Source: Clostridia bacterium (GTDB lineage Bacteria > Bacillota > Clostridia > Oscillospirales > Acutalibacteraceae). Taken from it: 15,412 bases of DNA. Where the stretch lies: NCBI GenBank assembly GCA_900769775.1, contig CAAGHT010000136.1:1-15412 (forward strand). Reading direction: 5' to 3'. The position numbers and the translations under genes are program-made. This document shows positions 1 through 7,881 of this stretch, in pieces (the stretch's first letter is position 1; each line of letters starts with the position of its first letter). Below the pieces are notes generated by a model. It was not told the DNA's origin and ran no database searches. It saw only the letters and a list, made by a program, of their open reading frames with translations.

Positions 1-895
1 GCTGGTTGAGGGTCTGCTCTCTTTCATCGTGTCCGCCACCGAGACCCGCGCCTCTCTGACGGCCGACTGCATCGATTTCATCGATAAATACGATAGCAGG
101 AGCTTCCTTTTTAGCCTCATCGAAAAGGTCACGAACACGGGAAGCACCGACACCGACATACATTTCAACAAAATCAGAGCCCGAGATTGAGAAGAAGGGC
201 ACCCCTGCCTCGCCTGCAACTGCCTTTGCGAGAAGGGTTTTACCTGTACCGGGAGGGCCGACTAAAAGCACACCCTTGGGTATCTTTGCACCGAGCTCGT
301 TAAAGCGACGGGGGTCTTTGAGGAAGTCAACAACCTCGACAAGCTCTTCCTTTTCCTCATCTGCGCCTGCAACATCGGCAAAGGTGGTCTTTTTCTTGCC
401 GTCCGCCTTTTTGGCACGAGACTTTCCGAAGCTCAGTGTCTTGTCCATACCCATTGCGCTGTTCATCTTTTTGGACATTATTATCCAGAGAACAACAAAG
501 GCGCCGATAACCAGAATCATAGGCAGGAGGCTCGCAAGCCAGGACATCTGTCCCCCGCTCTTATAATCCATTTTTATCATTTTTTCTTCGTTTTCGCTGT
601 CTCTGTACTCCTCATTGATAGCCATAACGGTATCGTTGATATCGTTATAGAATATCGTTGGGTCGGCCACCGTATAGCGATAGGTTTTGCCGTCCTCGCG
701 GAGAGTATATCTCAGCTCACCCGAATAAAGATTTAAAGTATATTCCGAAACCTCGTTATTCTCGAACATTTCGACAATATCAAAATACTTCTTTTTGTCA
801 ACCTGCTTGGTACCAAACGCAACAGCGACAATAGCAACTATGAGTATTATCGGTATTCCGAGATAGAGCAGTACATTACGCAAATTTTTCTTCAA
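1..895 (-). CDS. ftsH: ATP-dependent zinc metalloprotease FtsH, N-terminal 298 codons (cut by window edge)
   Basis: Membrane-anchored AAA+ protease that degrades misassembled membrane proteins and selected cytosolic regulators. Seen: a first membrane helix at about residues 8-24, an extracytoplasmic domain, and a second helix at about 119-139. These are followed by the FtsH linker and the AAA domain with Walker A GPPGTGKT (213-220) and Walker B FIDEID (D272, E273). The pore-loop region reads FVEMYVGVGASRVRDLF. The second region of homology and the HEXGH protease site lie off the left edge. The start is a TTG at 895-893: it is the first start in frame, sits behind an AGAAAGGACG ribosome site, and gives the expected short positive N-terminus (KKNLRNV). 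A nearby GTG is out of frame and stops at once. It lies 29 nt behind hpt, the classic tilS-hpt-ftsH order of Firmicutes. Confidence 0.97.
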   Translation of the reverse strand, partial: MKKNLRNVLLYLGIPIILIVAIVAVAFGTKQVDKKKYFDIVEMFENNEVSEYTLNLYSGELRYTLREDGKTYRYTVADPTIFYNDINDTVMAINEEYRDSENEEKMIKMDYKSGGQMSWLASLLPMILVIGAFVVLWIIMSKKMNSAMGMDKTLSFGKSRAKKADGKKKTTFADVAGADEEKEELVEVVDFLKDPRRFNELGAKIPKGVLLVGPPGTGKTLLAKAVAGEAGVPFFSISGSDFVEMYVGVGASRVRDLFDEAKKEAPAIVFIDEIDAVGRQRGAGLGGGHDEREQTLNQ

Positions 896-924
896 AAACT
901 CACGTCCTTTCTACATTTTGCTGA

Positions 925-1470
925 TTAGTTTTCATATACCTTGGGGTCGAGTACTCCAAGGAAGGGAAGATTTCGGTATTTTTCATCGTAGTCAAGGCCG
1001 TAGCCGACAACGAATGCGTCGGGAATCTCCGCTCCGACGTAGTCTGCCTTGACATCTGCCTTTCTTCTCTCAGGCTTGTCAAGGAAGGTGCATATTTTAA
1101 AGCTTGCGGGCTTTCTTGTGAGTAACATTTCACGAAGGTTTGAGAGGGTTACGCCCGAGTCGAGAATGTCCTCAACGATAAGGAGGTCATATCCCGAAAG
1201 GTCGATAGTTAGGTCCTTTATAATCTTCACAGAACCCGTGGTGGAGGTTCCCGAGCCGTAGGAAGAAACTGCCATAAAGTCAATTTTACAATGGACCTTT
1301 ATTTCTCTCATAAGGTCTGCCATAAATACTGTAGAGCCCTTGAGCACACCTACAATAAGGAGGTTTTTGCCCTCATAGTCCTCGGTAATCTGTGCGCCGA
1401 GTCTTTTAATGATTTCTTTAATCTGCTCCTCTGTAAGCAGTACCTTTGAAATATCAGAACTGTCAATCAT
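925..1470 (-). CDS. hpt: Hypoxanthine(-guanine) phosphoribosyltransferase
   Basis: Purine salvage enzyme in the cytosol that joins hypoxanthine or guanine to PRPP, giving IMP or GMP and pyrophosphate. The 181-residue length is typical. Visible motifs are the GVLKGS loop (41-46), the flexible loop SYGSGTSTTG (70-79), and the PRPP-binding signature VEDILDSGVT (99-108) with its acidic pair. Near the C-terminus is the VVGYGLDYDEKYRNLPF segment conserved in HPRTs. The ATG is preceded by a GGGGGAAAG ribosome site. It lies 22 nt behind tilS and 29 nt before ftsH. In Bacillus the Hpt and TilS proteins are known to cooperate in ftsH control; whether that holds here is inference only. Confidence 0.96.
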   Translation of the reverse strand: MIDSSDISKVLLTEEQIKEIIKRLGAQITEDYEGKNLLIVGVLKGSTVFMADLMREIKVHCKIDFMAVSSYGSGTSTTGSVKIIKDLTIDLSGYDLLIVEDILDSGVTLSNLREMLLTRKPASFKICTFLDKPERRKADVKADYVGAEIPDAFVVGYGLDYDEKYRNLPFLGVLDPKVYEN

Positions 1471-1492
1471 TTTTTACTTTCCCCCGAAAAGA

Positions 1493-2773
1493 TTATTTTA
1501 TTGATTTCTCGACCTTAAAGGTGAGTATATTTTCTGAGCCGGCATCAGGTGCCACTCTTTCGGCAACGCCGACCGAGTAAATCCACAAAACGCCCTCATC
1601 GTCCGCCGCAATTGGAAGAATGTCTCTCTCATCATTCGGAATTTTCAATTCGTTAAAAAGCTTTTTAAGACTTTTTGTACAGCCTCTGCCGCAAAGACGG
1701 ATGCTGTCGCCCTCGGCTCTTGTTCTTAAAACCAATTGTCCTCTTATTTTATCACGGTCGATTGAATTTTTTAAAAACAAATTGTTAACATTACCGTATT
1801 CTATCTCGGTTTTGTATTCTGTCGCAGGCTTTTTATCCTCATTTTGGACTATTCTAAAGAGATTTTTATCTCTTTCTGCCGAAAAGCCGCCGGGAAGGCT
1901 CTGCTTACCACCCGAAATCAGCACCTCATACATTGCTTTTATGTGAAAAGCATCGGGTGCATTGCCGATATTTTCACGATAAAGCATAGCGAGGACTCTC
2001 TTTGCAACGGCAGGGTGCTGCTCACTGAGAAGCTCGGCATCGAGAGTCTCTCCCTTTGAGATAATGGCATAAATTTTCTGTGCCATAAAGTCGATAAAAT
2101 CGGCGTCCTCCCGAATACCCTCTCTGCTTGCCGCCACCGTATGCTCGACAGCGGGGTTCAGCTCCTTCAGCTTTGGTATGATATTATGGCGGATAAAATT
2201 TCGACTGTATTCATCGGTTAAATTTGAAGAATCGGTCACATAGGAAAGACCGTTTTTCTCAATGTACTCCTCAACCTCGGCTCTCGTGCAATCAATAAGA
2301 GGTCTGATATAAATATCACGGATAGCAGGAATGCCGCTTACTCCCCTTGTGCCGCTGCCGCGTGTAATATTATAAATTACAGTTTCGAGGTTATCACTCG
2401 CGGTGTGTGCCGTTGCAACAAGACCCTTTGCATTCGCTTTAAAGAAGGAATAACGGATATTTCTTGCCGCAAGCTCTATGCTCTCGCCCGAGCGGTCTGC
2501 CTCACTGCGGATATCGGCAGAGCCGACTGTCAGAGGAATACTGTAATAATGGCAAAGCCCCCTGACAAAGGCTTCATCCCTCTCAGACTCCTCACCGCGA
2601 AGCTTGTGGTTAAAATGAAGCGCCGAAAGCTTTATGTTAAGCTCATCCTGAAGGCCCCATAAAATATGCAAAAGGCAAACCGAGTCGGCTCCTCCTGAAA
2701 GGGCAACCGAAACCTCGCTTGCATCACGCAGCATATGGTAAGACTTCAAGGTATTTTTTACTTTTTCTCGCAT
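1493..2773 (-). CDS. tilS: tRNA(Ile)-lysidine synthase TilS
   Basis: Cytosolic N-type ATP-pyrophosphatase that attaches lysine to C34 of the CAU-anticodon tRNA-Ile, so that it reads AUA codons and is charged with isoleucine. Seen: the PP-loop LSGGADS (25-31), downstream family motifs ALHFNHKLRGEESERDEAFV and TAHTASDNLETVIYNITRGSGTRG, and a YSRNFIRHNIIP segment. The C-terminal substrate-binding domain includes TKSLKKLFNELKIPNDER. The 426 residues are slightly short of the roughly 465 of many homologues, but all domains are present. Its ATG shares one base with the dnaB stop (TAATG), which implies translational coupling. It is an essential gene in most bacteria. Confidence 0.96.
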   Translation of the reverse strand: MREKVKNTLKSYHMLRDASEVSVALSGGADSVCLLHILWGLQDELNIKLSALHFNHKLRGEESERDEAFVRGLCHYYSIPLTVGSADIRSEADRSGESIELAARNIRYSFFKANAKGLVATAHTASDNLETVIYNITRGSGTRGVSGIPAIRDIYIRPLIDCTRAEVEEYIEKNGLSYVTDSSNLTDEYSRNFIRHNIIPKLKELNPAVEHTVAASREGIREDADFIDFMAQKIYAIISKGETLDAELLSEQHPAVAKRVLAMLYRENIGNAPDAFHIKAMYEVLISGGKQSLPGGFSAERDKNLFRIVQNEDKKPATEYKTEIEYGNVNNLFLKNSIDRDKIRGQLVLRTRAEGDSIRLCGRGCTKSLKKLFNELKIPNDERDILPIAADDEGVLWIYSVGVAERVAPDAGSENILTFKVEKSIK

Positions 2774-4155
2774 TATCTGTTAAATTCCTGTGAAGCAAAG
2801 CGTGTAAACTGTCCGTCCCAATAAAGCTTGACGGTGTCAACGCTGCCGTGACGGTTTTTGGCAATAATAATTTCCGACTCGTTGGAATTACCCTTTTGCT
2901 CTTCATCACCCTTTTCATTATCGTAATAGGTTTCACGATAAATGAAGAGTACCTGGTCTGCATCCTGCTCGATAGAGCCCGATTCACGAAGGTCTGAAAG
3001 GGCGGGCTTGTGGCTCTTACCCTTCTGCTCTGTACCACGGGAGAGCTGTGCACAGCAGAGCACGGGGACCTTTAATTCCTTGGCCATTGCCTTGAGGGCT
3101 CCCGTAATCTCCTGAACCTGCTGAACGCGGTTGTCGCTCTTGCGGTTTGAGGAAGGAGAAATGAGACCTAAGTAATCGATTACAACGAGGTCTACCTTCT
3201 TCATACGGCGAAGCTTTGCCTTCATCTGCTGAACGGTAATTCCTGGCGTTTCATCGAAATAAAGCTCAGCCTCACTCAGCATTTTTCCTGCCTGAGCAAG
3301 TCTTACCCACTCCTCGCCCTCAAGCTCACCTGTACGGAGCTTGGTTGACTGAATGGAAGCTTCATTAGAGAGAAGTCTCTGTGCAAGCTGGTCTCTCGTC
3401 ATTTCAAGAGAGAAGAAGCAAACCGTCTTTTTGGACTGAACGGCAACATTTCTTGCAATATTAAGTGCAAGAGAGGTTTTACCCATACCGGGACGGGCAC
3501 CGAGGATGATAAGGTCGGACTTATTAAGTCCCGTTGTTATCTTATCGAGTGCCGAAATACCGGTCGGAATACCGATAAAGTCATCTCTCGTTTCGGGATT
3601 ATTAAGCTTATTGAGTCGGTCGAAGGTTTCATCCTCGATTATAGACTTGACATGAGTAAGTCCCGAGGTTTCTCTGCCCTGACGGATGCGGTAAATAGAG
3701 GCCTCTGCATTTTCGAGAAGTCTGTCAGCATCGACAAGATTTTCGTTTACATCCTTGATGATATCCCCTGCTGCATTAAGCAGTGAACGGGCATAGTAGC
3801 GCTCCTTTACAATGCCGACATAGGTCATAACATTCTGAGGAACGACAAACATTTTTACAAGCTGTGTAAGATAAGACTTCCAGCCTGCCTCGTCATATGT
3901 ATTGTCAGATTTAAGCTGTTCAAGCAGTGATACGAAATCAATCGCCTTGCCGCTGAGCTCAATCATTGAGCAAAGGGTGCGGTAAATAACCTTGTGCTGA
4001 GGAAGATAGAAATAATCAATCTCCATCTCGGTAGCAACAATATTTAGGCAGGGCGGGTCGATAAGAATAGACGCGAGCACCGCCTGCTCAGCCTCGGTTG
4101 AATAAGGCAGATTCATTCCGCTTGCAGTGGTTGCAAAATCAAATTCAGGGCTCAT
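2773..4155 (-). CDS. dnaB: Replicative DNA helicase DnaB (DnaC in Bacillus)
   Basis: Hexameric 5'-to-3' replicative helicase that unwinds DNA at the fork. The 460 residues match the family. The N-terminal primase-interacting domain begins with PYSTEAEQAVLASILID. The RecA-like C-terminal domain shows Walker A GARPGMGKT (219-227), FFSLEMTRDQLAQR (247-260), Walker B VVIDYLGL (D327), and the signature SDLRESGSIEQDADQV (387-402). KNRHG (433-437) lies in the C-terminal loop region. No intein interrupts the usual insertion points. The start is an ATG 18 nt behind rplI, with AAGGA about 11 nt upstream. The rplI-dnaB pairing is classic for Firmicutes; here dnaB runs directly into tilS. Confidence 0.97.
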   Translation of the reverse strand: MSPEFDFATTASGMNLPYSTEAEQAVLASILIDPPCLNIVATEMEIDYFYLPQHKVIYRTLCSMIELSGKAIDFVSLLEQLKSDNTYDEAGWKSYLTQLVKMFVVPQNVMTYVGIVKERYYARSLLNAAGDIIKDVNENLVDADRLLENAEASIYRIRQGRETSGLTHVKSIIEDETFDRLNKLNNPETRDDFIGIPTGISALDKITTGLNKSDLIILGARPGMGKTSLALNIARNVAVQSKKTVCFFSLEMTRDQLAQRLLSNEASIQSTKLRTGELEGEEWVRLAQAGKMLSEAELYFDETPGITVQQMKAKLRRMKKVDLVVIDYLGLISPSSNRKSDNRVQQVQEITGALKAMAKELKVPVLCCAQLSRGTEQKGKSHKPALSDLRESGSIEQDADQVLFIYRETYYDNEKGDEEQKGNSNESEIIIAKNRHGSVDTVKLYWDGQFTRFASQEFNR

Positions 4156-4173
4156 TTTTTAATGTTCCTTTTC

Positions 4174-4623
4174 TTATTTTTCTGTGGGAGCGACCAGAAC
4201 GGTGAAGCTTGCCGAAATATCGGTAAAGAGCTTAACTGTTGCGGTATATTCGCCGAAATTCTTAATATCGGCAACTGTGAGCTTTTTCTTGTCAATTTTT
4301 GTGCCGAGCATTTTATTTAGTGCCTCGGCAACCTCCTTTGAGGTTACAGAGCCGAAGAGCTTTCCGCTGGCGCCCGCCTTTGCGGTGAGCTCAACCTTTT
4401 TGCCCTCAATCAGAGCGGCAGTTGCCTTTGCAGCCGCCTTTTCTTCCTCATAGTGGTGTACCTTTGCCTCTGCCTTGCTGTTAAACTCAGCCATAGCGGC
4501 GGCATTTGCCTCGCGGGCTAAATTCTTCGGGAAGAGGAAATTTCTTGCATATCCGTCCGATACATTAACGAGCTCACCCTTTTTGCCGTGGCCCTTAACG
4601 TCTTCGAGTAAAATTACCTTCAT
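4174..4623 (-). CDS. rplI: 50S ribosomal protein bL9
   Basis: Large-subunit ribosomal protein that binds 23S rRNA near the L1 stalk base and reaches across to neighbouring ribosomes. The N-terminal domain is canonical: MKVILLEDVKGHGKKGE, then NVSDGYARNFLFPKNLA. A charged alanine/lysine-rich connecting helix covers about 45-75, and a C-terminal domain contains AGASGKLFGSVTSKEVAEAL. The 149-residue length is standard. The ribosome site is AAAGGTGA before the ATG. It sits between the gdpP-like gene (23 nt) and dnaB (18 nt), as in Bacillus subtilis yybT-rplI-dnaC. Confidence 0.97.
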   Translation of the reverse strand: MKVILLEDVKGHGKKGELVNVSDGYARNFLFPKNLAREANAAAMAEFNSKAEAKVHHYEEEKAAAKATAALIEGKKVELTAKAGASGKLFGSVTSKEVAEALNKMLGTKIDKKKLTVADIKNFGEYTATVKLFTDISASFTVLVAPTEK

Positions 4624-4646
4624 TATGTTTCACCTTTCTTTTAAAA

Positions 4647-5822
4647 TCAGCCTTTAAGCTGCTCTTCTTTATATTCGCTGATTGCATTTATGAGAAGCTT
4701 TTGTGCCATTTCATAGCTTTCGGATCTTATCTGGCAGGCGGCAACCGTTCTGTGTCCTCCGCCGCCGAGCTTTTCCATAATGCGCTTTACATTCATATCG
4801 CCGTAGGAGCGAGCTGATATGTTGATTTTATCTGCCGAAGGACAGATAACAAAGGAGGCTCTGACACCGCTGATAGAGAGCAGCTCATCTGCCGCCTGAG
4901 CGGCGCAAACTCTTGAATAGCCGTCGTTTATCTCGCTGCTCGAAATAGCGCAGTCGTCATAAATAAATGCCTCGCTTACTATTTCATATTTTCTCTTGCA
5001 AACATCAATGCTCTCGGAGAAAAGCTGCTTTACGGTTTTGGGCTCCGCCTTTTGCTGTCTGAGATAGGAAGCGATACGGAAGGTATCGGGTCCTGTATTC
5101 ATAACAAAATTCTTAGTATCGAGCATTATGCCTGCAAAAAGTGCATTTGCTGCAACCTTGCCAATCGGTCTGCCGCTCAGTGCCTTTATTATGGCGGTGC
5201 ATATCTCACAAGCCGAGGATGCCGAGGTTTTTAAAAAGCTGAGGTGGGCACGCGAGGCAAAATCATCGGCTCTCAGATGATGGTCAATAATTATAACGCG
5301 GCCTGCCTTTTCATAAGCGCGTTCAAAGTCCATAAGGCTCGGTCTGTGGGTATCAACAATGATAAGCAGAGTATTCATTCCCACAAGACGGTCTATATCT
5401 GCCTCACCGTAGAAGCGGCAGTCTGGGTCGGTATAGCAGATGAGGTCAACAAGAGGTCTGCCAAGGGTATTTTCCTTATTTAGCAGAAGGTTAACCTTAT
5501 ATTTTGTTCTGAGGTAGGAATAAAGTCCGTATTCGGCACCGATAGAGTCGAGGTCGGAGAATTTATGACCCATTATGACAACATTCGATGCCTCATCGCA
5601 CATTTTGCTGAGCTTTTTTGAAAATCTTATAAGCTTGAGGTCTAAAACGCCGATATTGCCAACAAGGTCAATCATTCGATAAAGTGCAACAGACACTATT
5701 ATGCTGACTACGCCAACGGGAATTGCGACCCAAAAATTCAGAAGACCGACTACCGCCGTCATAACGGCGCAGAAGGACCAAAGCAGAGCTAATATTTTTG
5801 TTTTAAGGGTTAGCTTTTTCAT
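4647..5822 (-). CDS. GdpP-like membrane DHH/DHHA1 phosphodiesterase lacking PAS and GGDEF domains
   Basis: Probable membrane-tethered phosphodiesterase of the GdpP family, which hydrolyses c-di-AMP to pApA. Seen: two membrane helices at about 10-30 and 31-49, then a cytosolic linker that leads straight into the DHH domain. Its metal motifs are GHKFSDLD (H86, D90, D92), VDTHRPS (D157, H159), DHH (180-182) and GIMLDTKNF (D235). The DHHA1 domain has ISARSYGDMNVKRIMEKLGGGGH (GGGGH at 353-357). All catalytic positions look intact. Bacillus GdpP (about 659 residues) carries a heme-binding PAS and a degenerate GGDEF between the helices and the DHH; here only about 35 residues are present, so both sensory domains are missing. 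The place before rplI-dnaB matches gdpP. A nanoRNase (pAp or oligonucleotide) role is an alternative. Ribosome site GGAG, ATG start. Confidence 0.88.
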   Translation of the reverse strand: MKKLTLKTKILALLWSFCAVMTAVVGLLNFWVAIPVGVVSIIVSVALYRMIDLVGNIGVLDLKLIRFSKKLSKMCDEASNVVIMGHKFSDLDSIGAEYGLYSYLRTKYKVNLLLNKENTLGRPLVDLICYTDPDCRFYGEADIDRLVGMNTLLIIVDTHRPSLMDFERAYEKAGRVIIIDHHLRADDFASRAHLSFLKTSASSACEICTAIIKALSGRPIGKVAANALFAGIMLDTKNFVMNTGPDTFRIASYLRQQKAEPKTVKQLFSESIDVCKRKYEIVSEAFIYDDCAISSSEINDGYSRVCAAQAADELLSISGVRASFVICPSADKINISARSYGDMNVKRIMEKLGGGGHRTVAACQIRSESYEMAQKLLINAISEYKEEQLKG

Positions 5823-5841
5823 AAAGCATACTCCTTTCCCC

Positions 5842-7644
5842 TTAGATTTCGAGAATTATGGGAAGTATCATCGGGCTCCTTCTTGTATTTTCATAGAGGT
5901 AGCGTGATACCGAATCTCTCACTCTCATTCTGATGGTGTTATAGTCTCTTATATTCTGGATATAACAGCGCTCGATAGCATCCTCGGCAATCTCTTTAAT
6001 CTGAGCGAGAAGCTCCTCAGACTCCTTTGCATAGACAAAGCCGCGGGTTACTATTTCCGGGCCTGCAACAACCTCTCTTGTTGCGGAGTCAACCGTAAAG
6101 GCGACTACTATTATTCCGTGGTCGGAAAGATGCTTTCTGTCCTTTAAAACTACCGTTCCGACATCACCGACACCGAGTCCATCTACAAGAATGCTTCCCG
6201 CCGTTACGGTATCGCTCTTTTTCATCGATTTTCTGCTAAGCTCGATAACATCGCCGATATTTGCAATAAGGATATTATCTTTATCAATTCCGCCTGCCTC
6301 CGCAAGCATTGCGTGCTTATAAAGGTGCTTTTGCTCGCCGTGAGCAGGGATAAAATACTTAGGCTTTACGAGAGAAAGCATAAGCTTCAGCTCTTCCTGA
6401 CAGGCGTGACCCGAAACATGCACATCGTACATTTTCTCGTAAACAACATTTGCTCCCCTCTTCATAAGCTCGTTTACAACCTTGCTTACAAGCTTTTCGT
6501 TGCCGGGGATGGGTGTTGCCGAAATGATAATCATATCGTTGGGTACAATATCAACATTTCTATGGTCACCCGATGCCATTCTGTGAAGCGCCGAAAGAGG
6601 CTCTCCCTGACTGCCCGTAGTGATGATAACGAGCTGCTCGGGGGTATATCTCTTTACGCTTTCAATATCGATAAGAACATTTTCGGGTACCTTGAGATAG
6701 CCGAGCTCGGAGGCTACCGAGACAACATTTATCATACTTCTGCCCGAAACGGCAACCTTTCTGTTATAGCTTACCGCCGCATCGATAATCTGCTGAATAC
6801 GGTGGATATTCGAGGAGAAGGTTGCAACAATTATGCGGTTGCGACCCGCCTTTCTGAAAAGGTGTGCAAATGACTCGCCCACGAGCTTTTCGGAAGAGGT
6901 GTAACCGGGTCGCTCGGCGTTGGTTGAGTCGGAAAGAAGCGCGAGCACTCCCTCACTTCCAAGTTTTGCGAATCTGGAAAGGTCGATAACCTGGTCATCA
7001 ATCGGGGTGGTATCAATCTTAAAGTCGCCCGTCTGAACAACTACTCCCGCAGGGCACTTTATCGCAAAGGCAACTGCATCGGGGATAGAATGGTTAACAT
7101 GGATAAACTCTACCGTAAAAGCGCCCGCCTCTACCTTTTCACCGGGGTTTGTAACAAAGAGCTTTGCTCCGCCGAAAAGCTTATGCTCGCGAAGCTTGCC
7201 CTCGACAAGACCGAGGGTGAGCCGTGTGCCGTAAATCGGAACATTCATTTCTCTGAGGAGATAAGGAATTGCGCCGATATGGTCCTCGTGGCCGTGGGTT
7301 ACGAAAAGGCCCTTTATCTTGCTTTTGTTTTCGACAAGATATGAAAAATCGGGAATTACGATATCAATACCCGGCATCTCCTCATCGGGGAAGCTCATTC
7401 CGCAGTCTACAAGAATAATATCGTTTTCATACTCGTAAACGGTAAGGTTTTTTCCAATCTCACCCATTCCGCCGAGGGGAATAATCTTGATGCCTGTCTT
7501 CGCAGCTCTCTTTTCATAGCTTTTAGAGCTCTTTTTCTGCGGAGCCTTCTTAGTATTTTTTACAGCCTTTTGGTTCATCTTTTTTGACTTTTCGTTAACT
7601 GAATTTTTAGTCTGTTTTTTCTGTGTTTTTTTCTCAGTTGACAT
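5842..7644 (-). CDS. rnjA: Ribonuclease J
   Basis: Metallo-beta-lactamase/beta-CASP ribonuclease with endonuclease and 5'-to-3' exonuclease activity, central to mRNA decay and RNA maturation in Firmicutes. Seen: PLGGMGEIGKN (56-66), the zinc motif THGHEDH (H117, H119, D121, H122), NHS (H185), TGDFK (D207), then DSTNAERPGYTSSE and the beta-CASP region. The C-terminal metal motif lies in PAHGEQKHL, and a C-terminal dimer domain ends in RRSPMILPIILEI. The frame is open from 7662, but that ATG starts inside an ATGGAGGAAAAG sequence whose GGAGG is the ribosome site for the ATG at 7644. The start at 7644 is therefore preferred (600 residues). A lysine-rich tail of about 49 residues precedes the catalytic domain and makes it longer than B. 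subtilis RNase J1 (555). It is the first gene of the operon. Confidence 0.95.
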   Translation of the reverse strand: MSTEKKTQKKQTKNSVNEKSKKMNQKAVKNTKKAPQKKSSKSYEKRAAKTGIKIIPLGGMGEIGKNLTVYEYENDIILVDCGMSFPDEEMPGIDIVIPDFSYLVENKSKIKGLFVTHGHEDHIGAIPYLLREMNVPIYGTRLTLGLVEGKLREHKLFGGAKLFVTNPGEKVEAGAFTVEFIHVNHSIPDAVAFAIKCPAGVVVQTGDFKIDTTPIDDQVIDLSRFAKLGSEGVLALLSDSTNAERPGYTSSEKLVGESFAHLFRKAGRNRIIVATFSSNIHRIQQIIDAAVSYNRKVAVSGRSMINVVSVASELGYLKVPENVLIDIESVKRYTPEQLVIITTGSQGEPLSALHRMASGDHRNVDIVPNDMIIISATPIPGNEKLVSKVVNELMKRGANVVYEKMYDVHVSGHACQEELKLMLSLVKPKYFIPAHGEQKHLYKHAMLAEAGGIDKDNILIANIGDVIELSRKSMKKSDTVTAGSILVDGLGVGDVGTVVLKDRKHLSDHGIIVVAFTVDSATREVVAGPEIVTRGFVYAKESEELLAQIKEIAEDAIERCYIQNIRDYNTIRMRVRDSVSRYLYENTRRSPMILPIILEI

Positions 7645-7690
7645 TAAAAACTTTTCCTCCATTTAGAAAATTTAAGATTATGTATGAAAA

Positions 7691-7715
7691 TCTCAGCAAG
7701 GCCGCTTTGCCGAGA
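7691..7715 (-). promoter_or_regulatory. Hairpin in the rnjA 5' untranslated leader
   Basis: In the rnjA transcript the leader contains UCUCGGCAA, a 7-nt loop, then UUGCUGAGA. This is a 9-bp stem with one G-U wobble, followed by UUUUC. It lies between the predicted start of transcription (near 7732) and the ribosome site. It could act as a 5' stabiliser, a weak attenuator, or a cleavage site for RNase J itself. The structure is seen; the role is inference. Confidence 0.55.
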
Positions 7716-7738
7716 AAAGCGTAAATTTAATCAATATA

Positions 7739-7767
7739 ATTTTACTGTCAAATTGCTATATTGTCAA
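7739..7767 (-). promoter_or_regulatory. SigA-type promoter of the rnjA-to-ftsH operon
   Basis: On the minus strand TTGACA (7767-7762), a 17-nt spacer and TAAAAT (7744-7739) match the housekeeping sigma consensus closely. The stretch upstream (7768-7790) is almost pure A/T and resembles an UP element. Predicted transcription start is near 7732, giving a leader of about 90 nt before the rnjA ATG at 7644. No other promoter of this quality was seen down the seven-gene operon. Confidence 0.8.
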
Positions 7768-7782
7768 GTATTAGTATATAAT
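7753..7782 (+). promoter_or_regulatory. Possible second, upstream promoter for degV
   Basis: TTGCTA (7753-7758), an 18-nt spacer and TATAAT (7777-7782) form a weaker SigA-like match on the plus strand. It overlaps the rnjA promoter on the other strand, so the two would exclude each other if both are used. The -10 box is perfect but the -35 is poor and the stretch is A/T-rich by nature. Confidence 0.35.
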
Positions 7783-7823
7783 ATAATTATTGGCGCGAAT
7801 TTTTTGCTCTAAACAATTATTGA

Positions 7824-7852
7824 TTGAAAAATTCATAAATTTGTGGTAAAAT
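7824..7852 (+). promoter_or_regulatory. SigA-type extended -10 promoter of degV
   Basis: TTGAAA (7824-7829), a 17-nt spacer and TAAAAT (7847-7852) fit the consensus. TGG just before the -10 supplies an extended -10 TG motif. Predicted start is near 7859, about 23 nt before the degV ATG, leaving room for the GGAGGTG ribosome site at 7870-7876. Confidence 0.8.
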
Positions 7853-7881
7853 AATAAAAACTTTGTTTTGGAGGTGCCGTA

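Noticed and set aside
6313..6873. Long open frame (186 codons) on the plus strand inside rnjA
   Set aside because: It is antisense to a strongly conserved RNase J coding region, has no ribosome site and its translation resembles no protein family.
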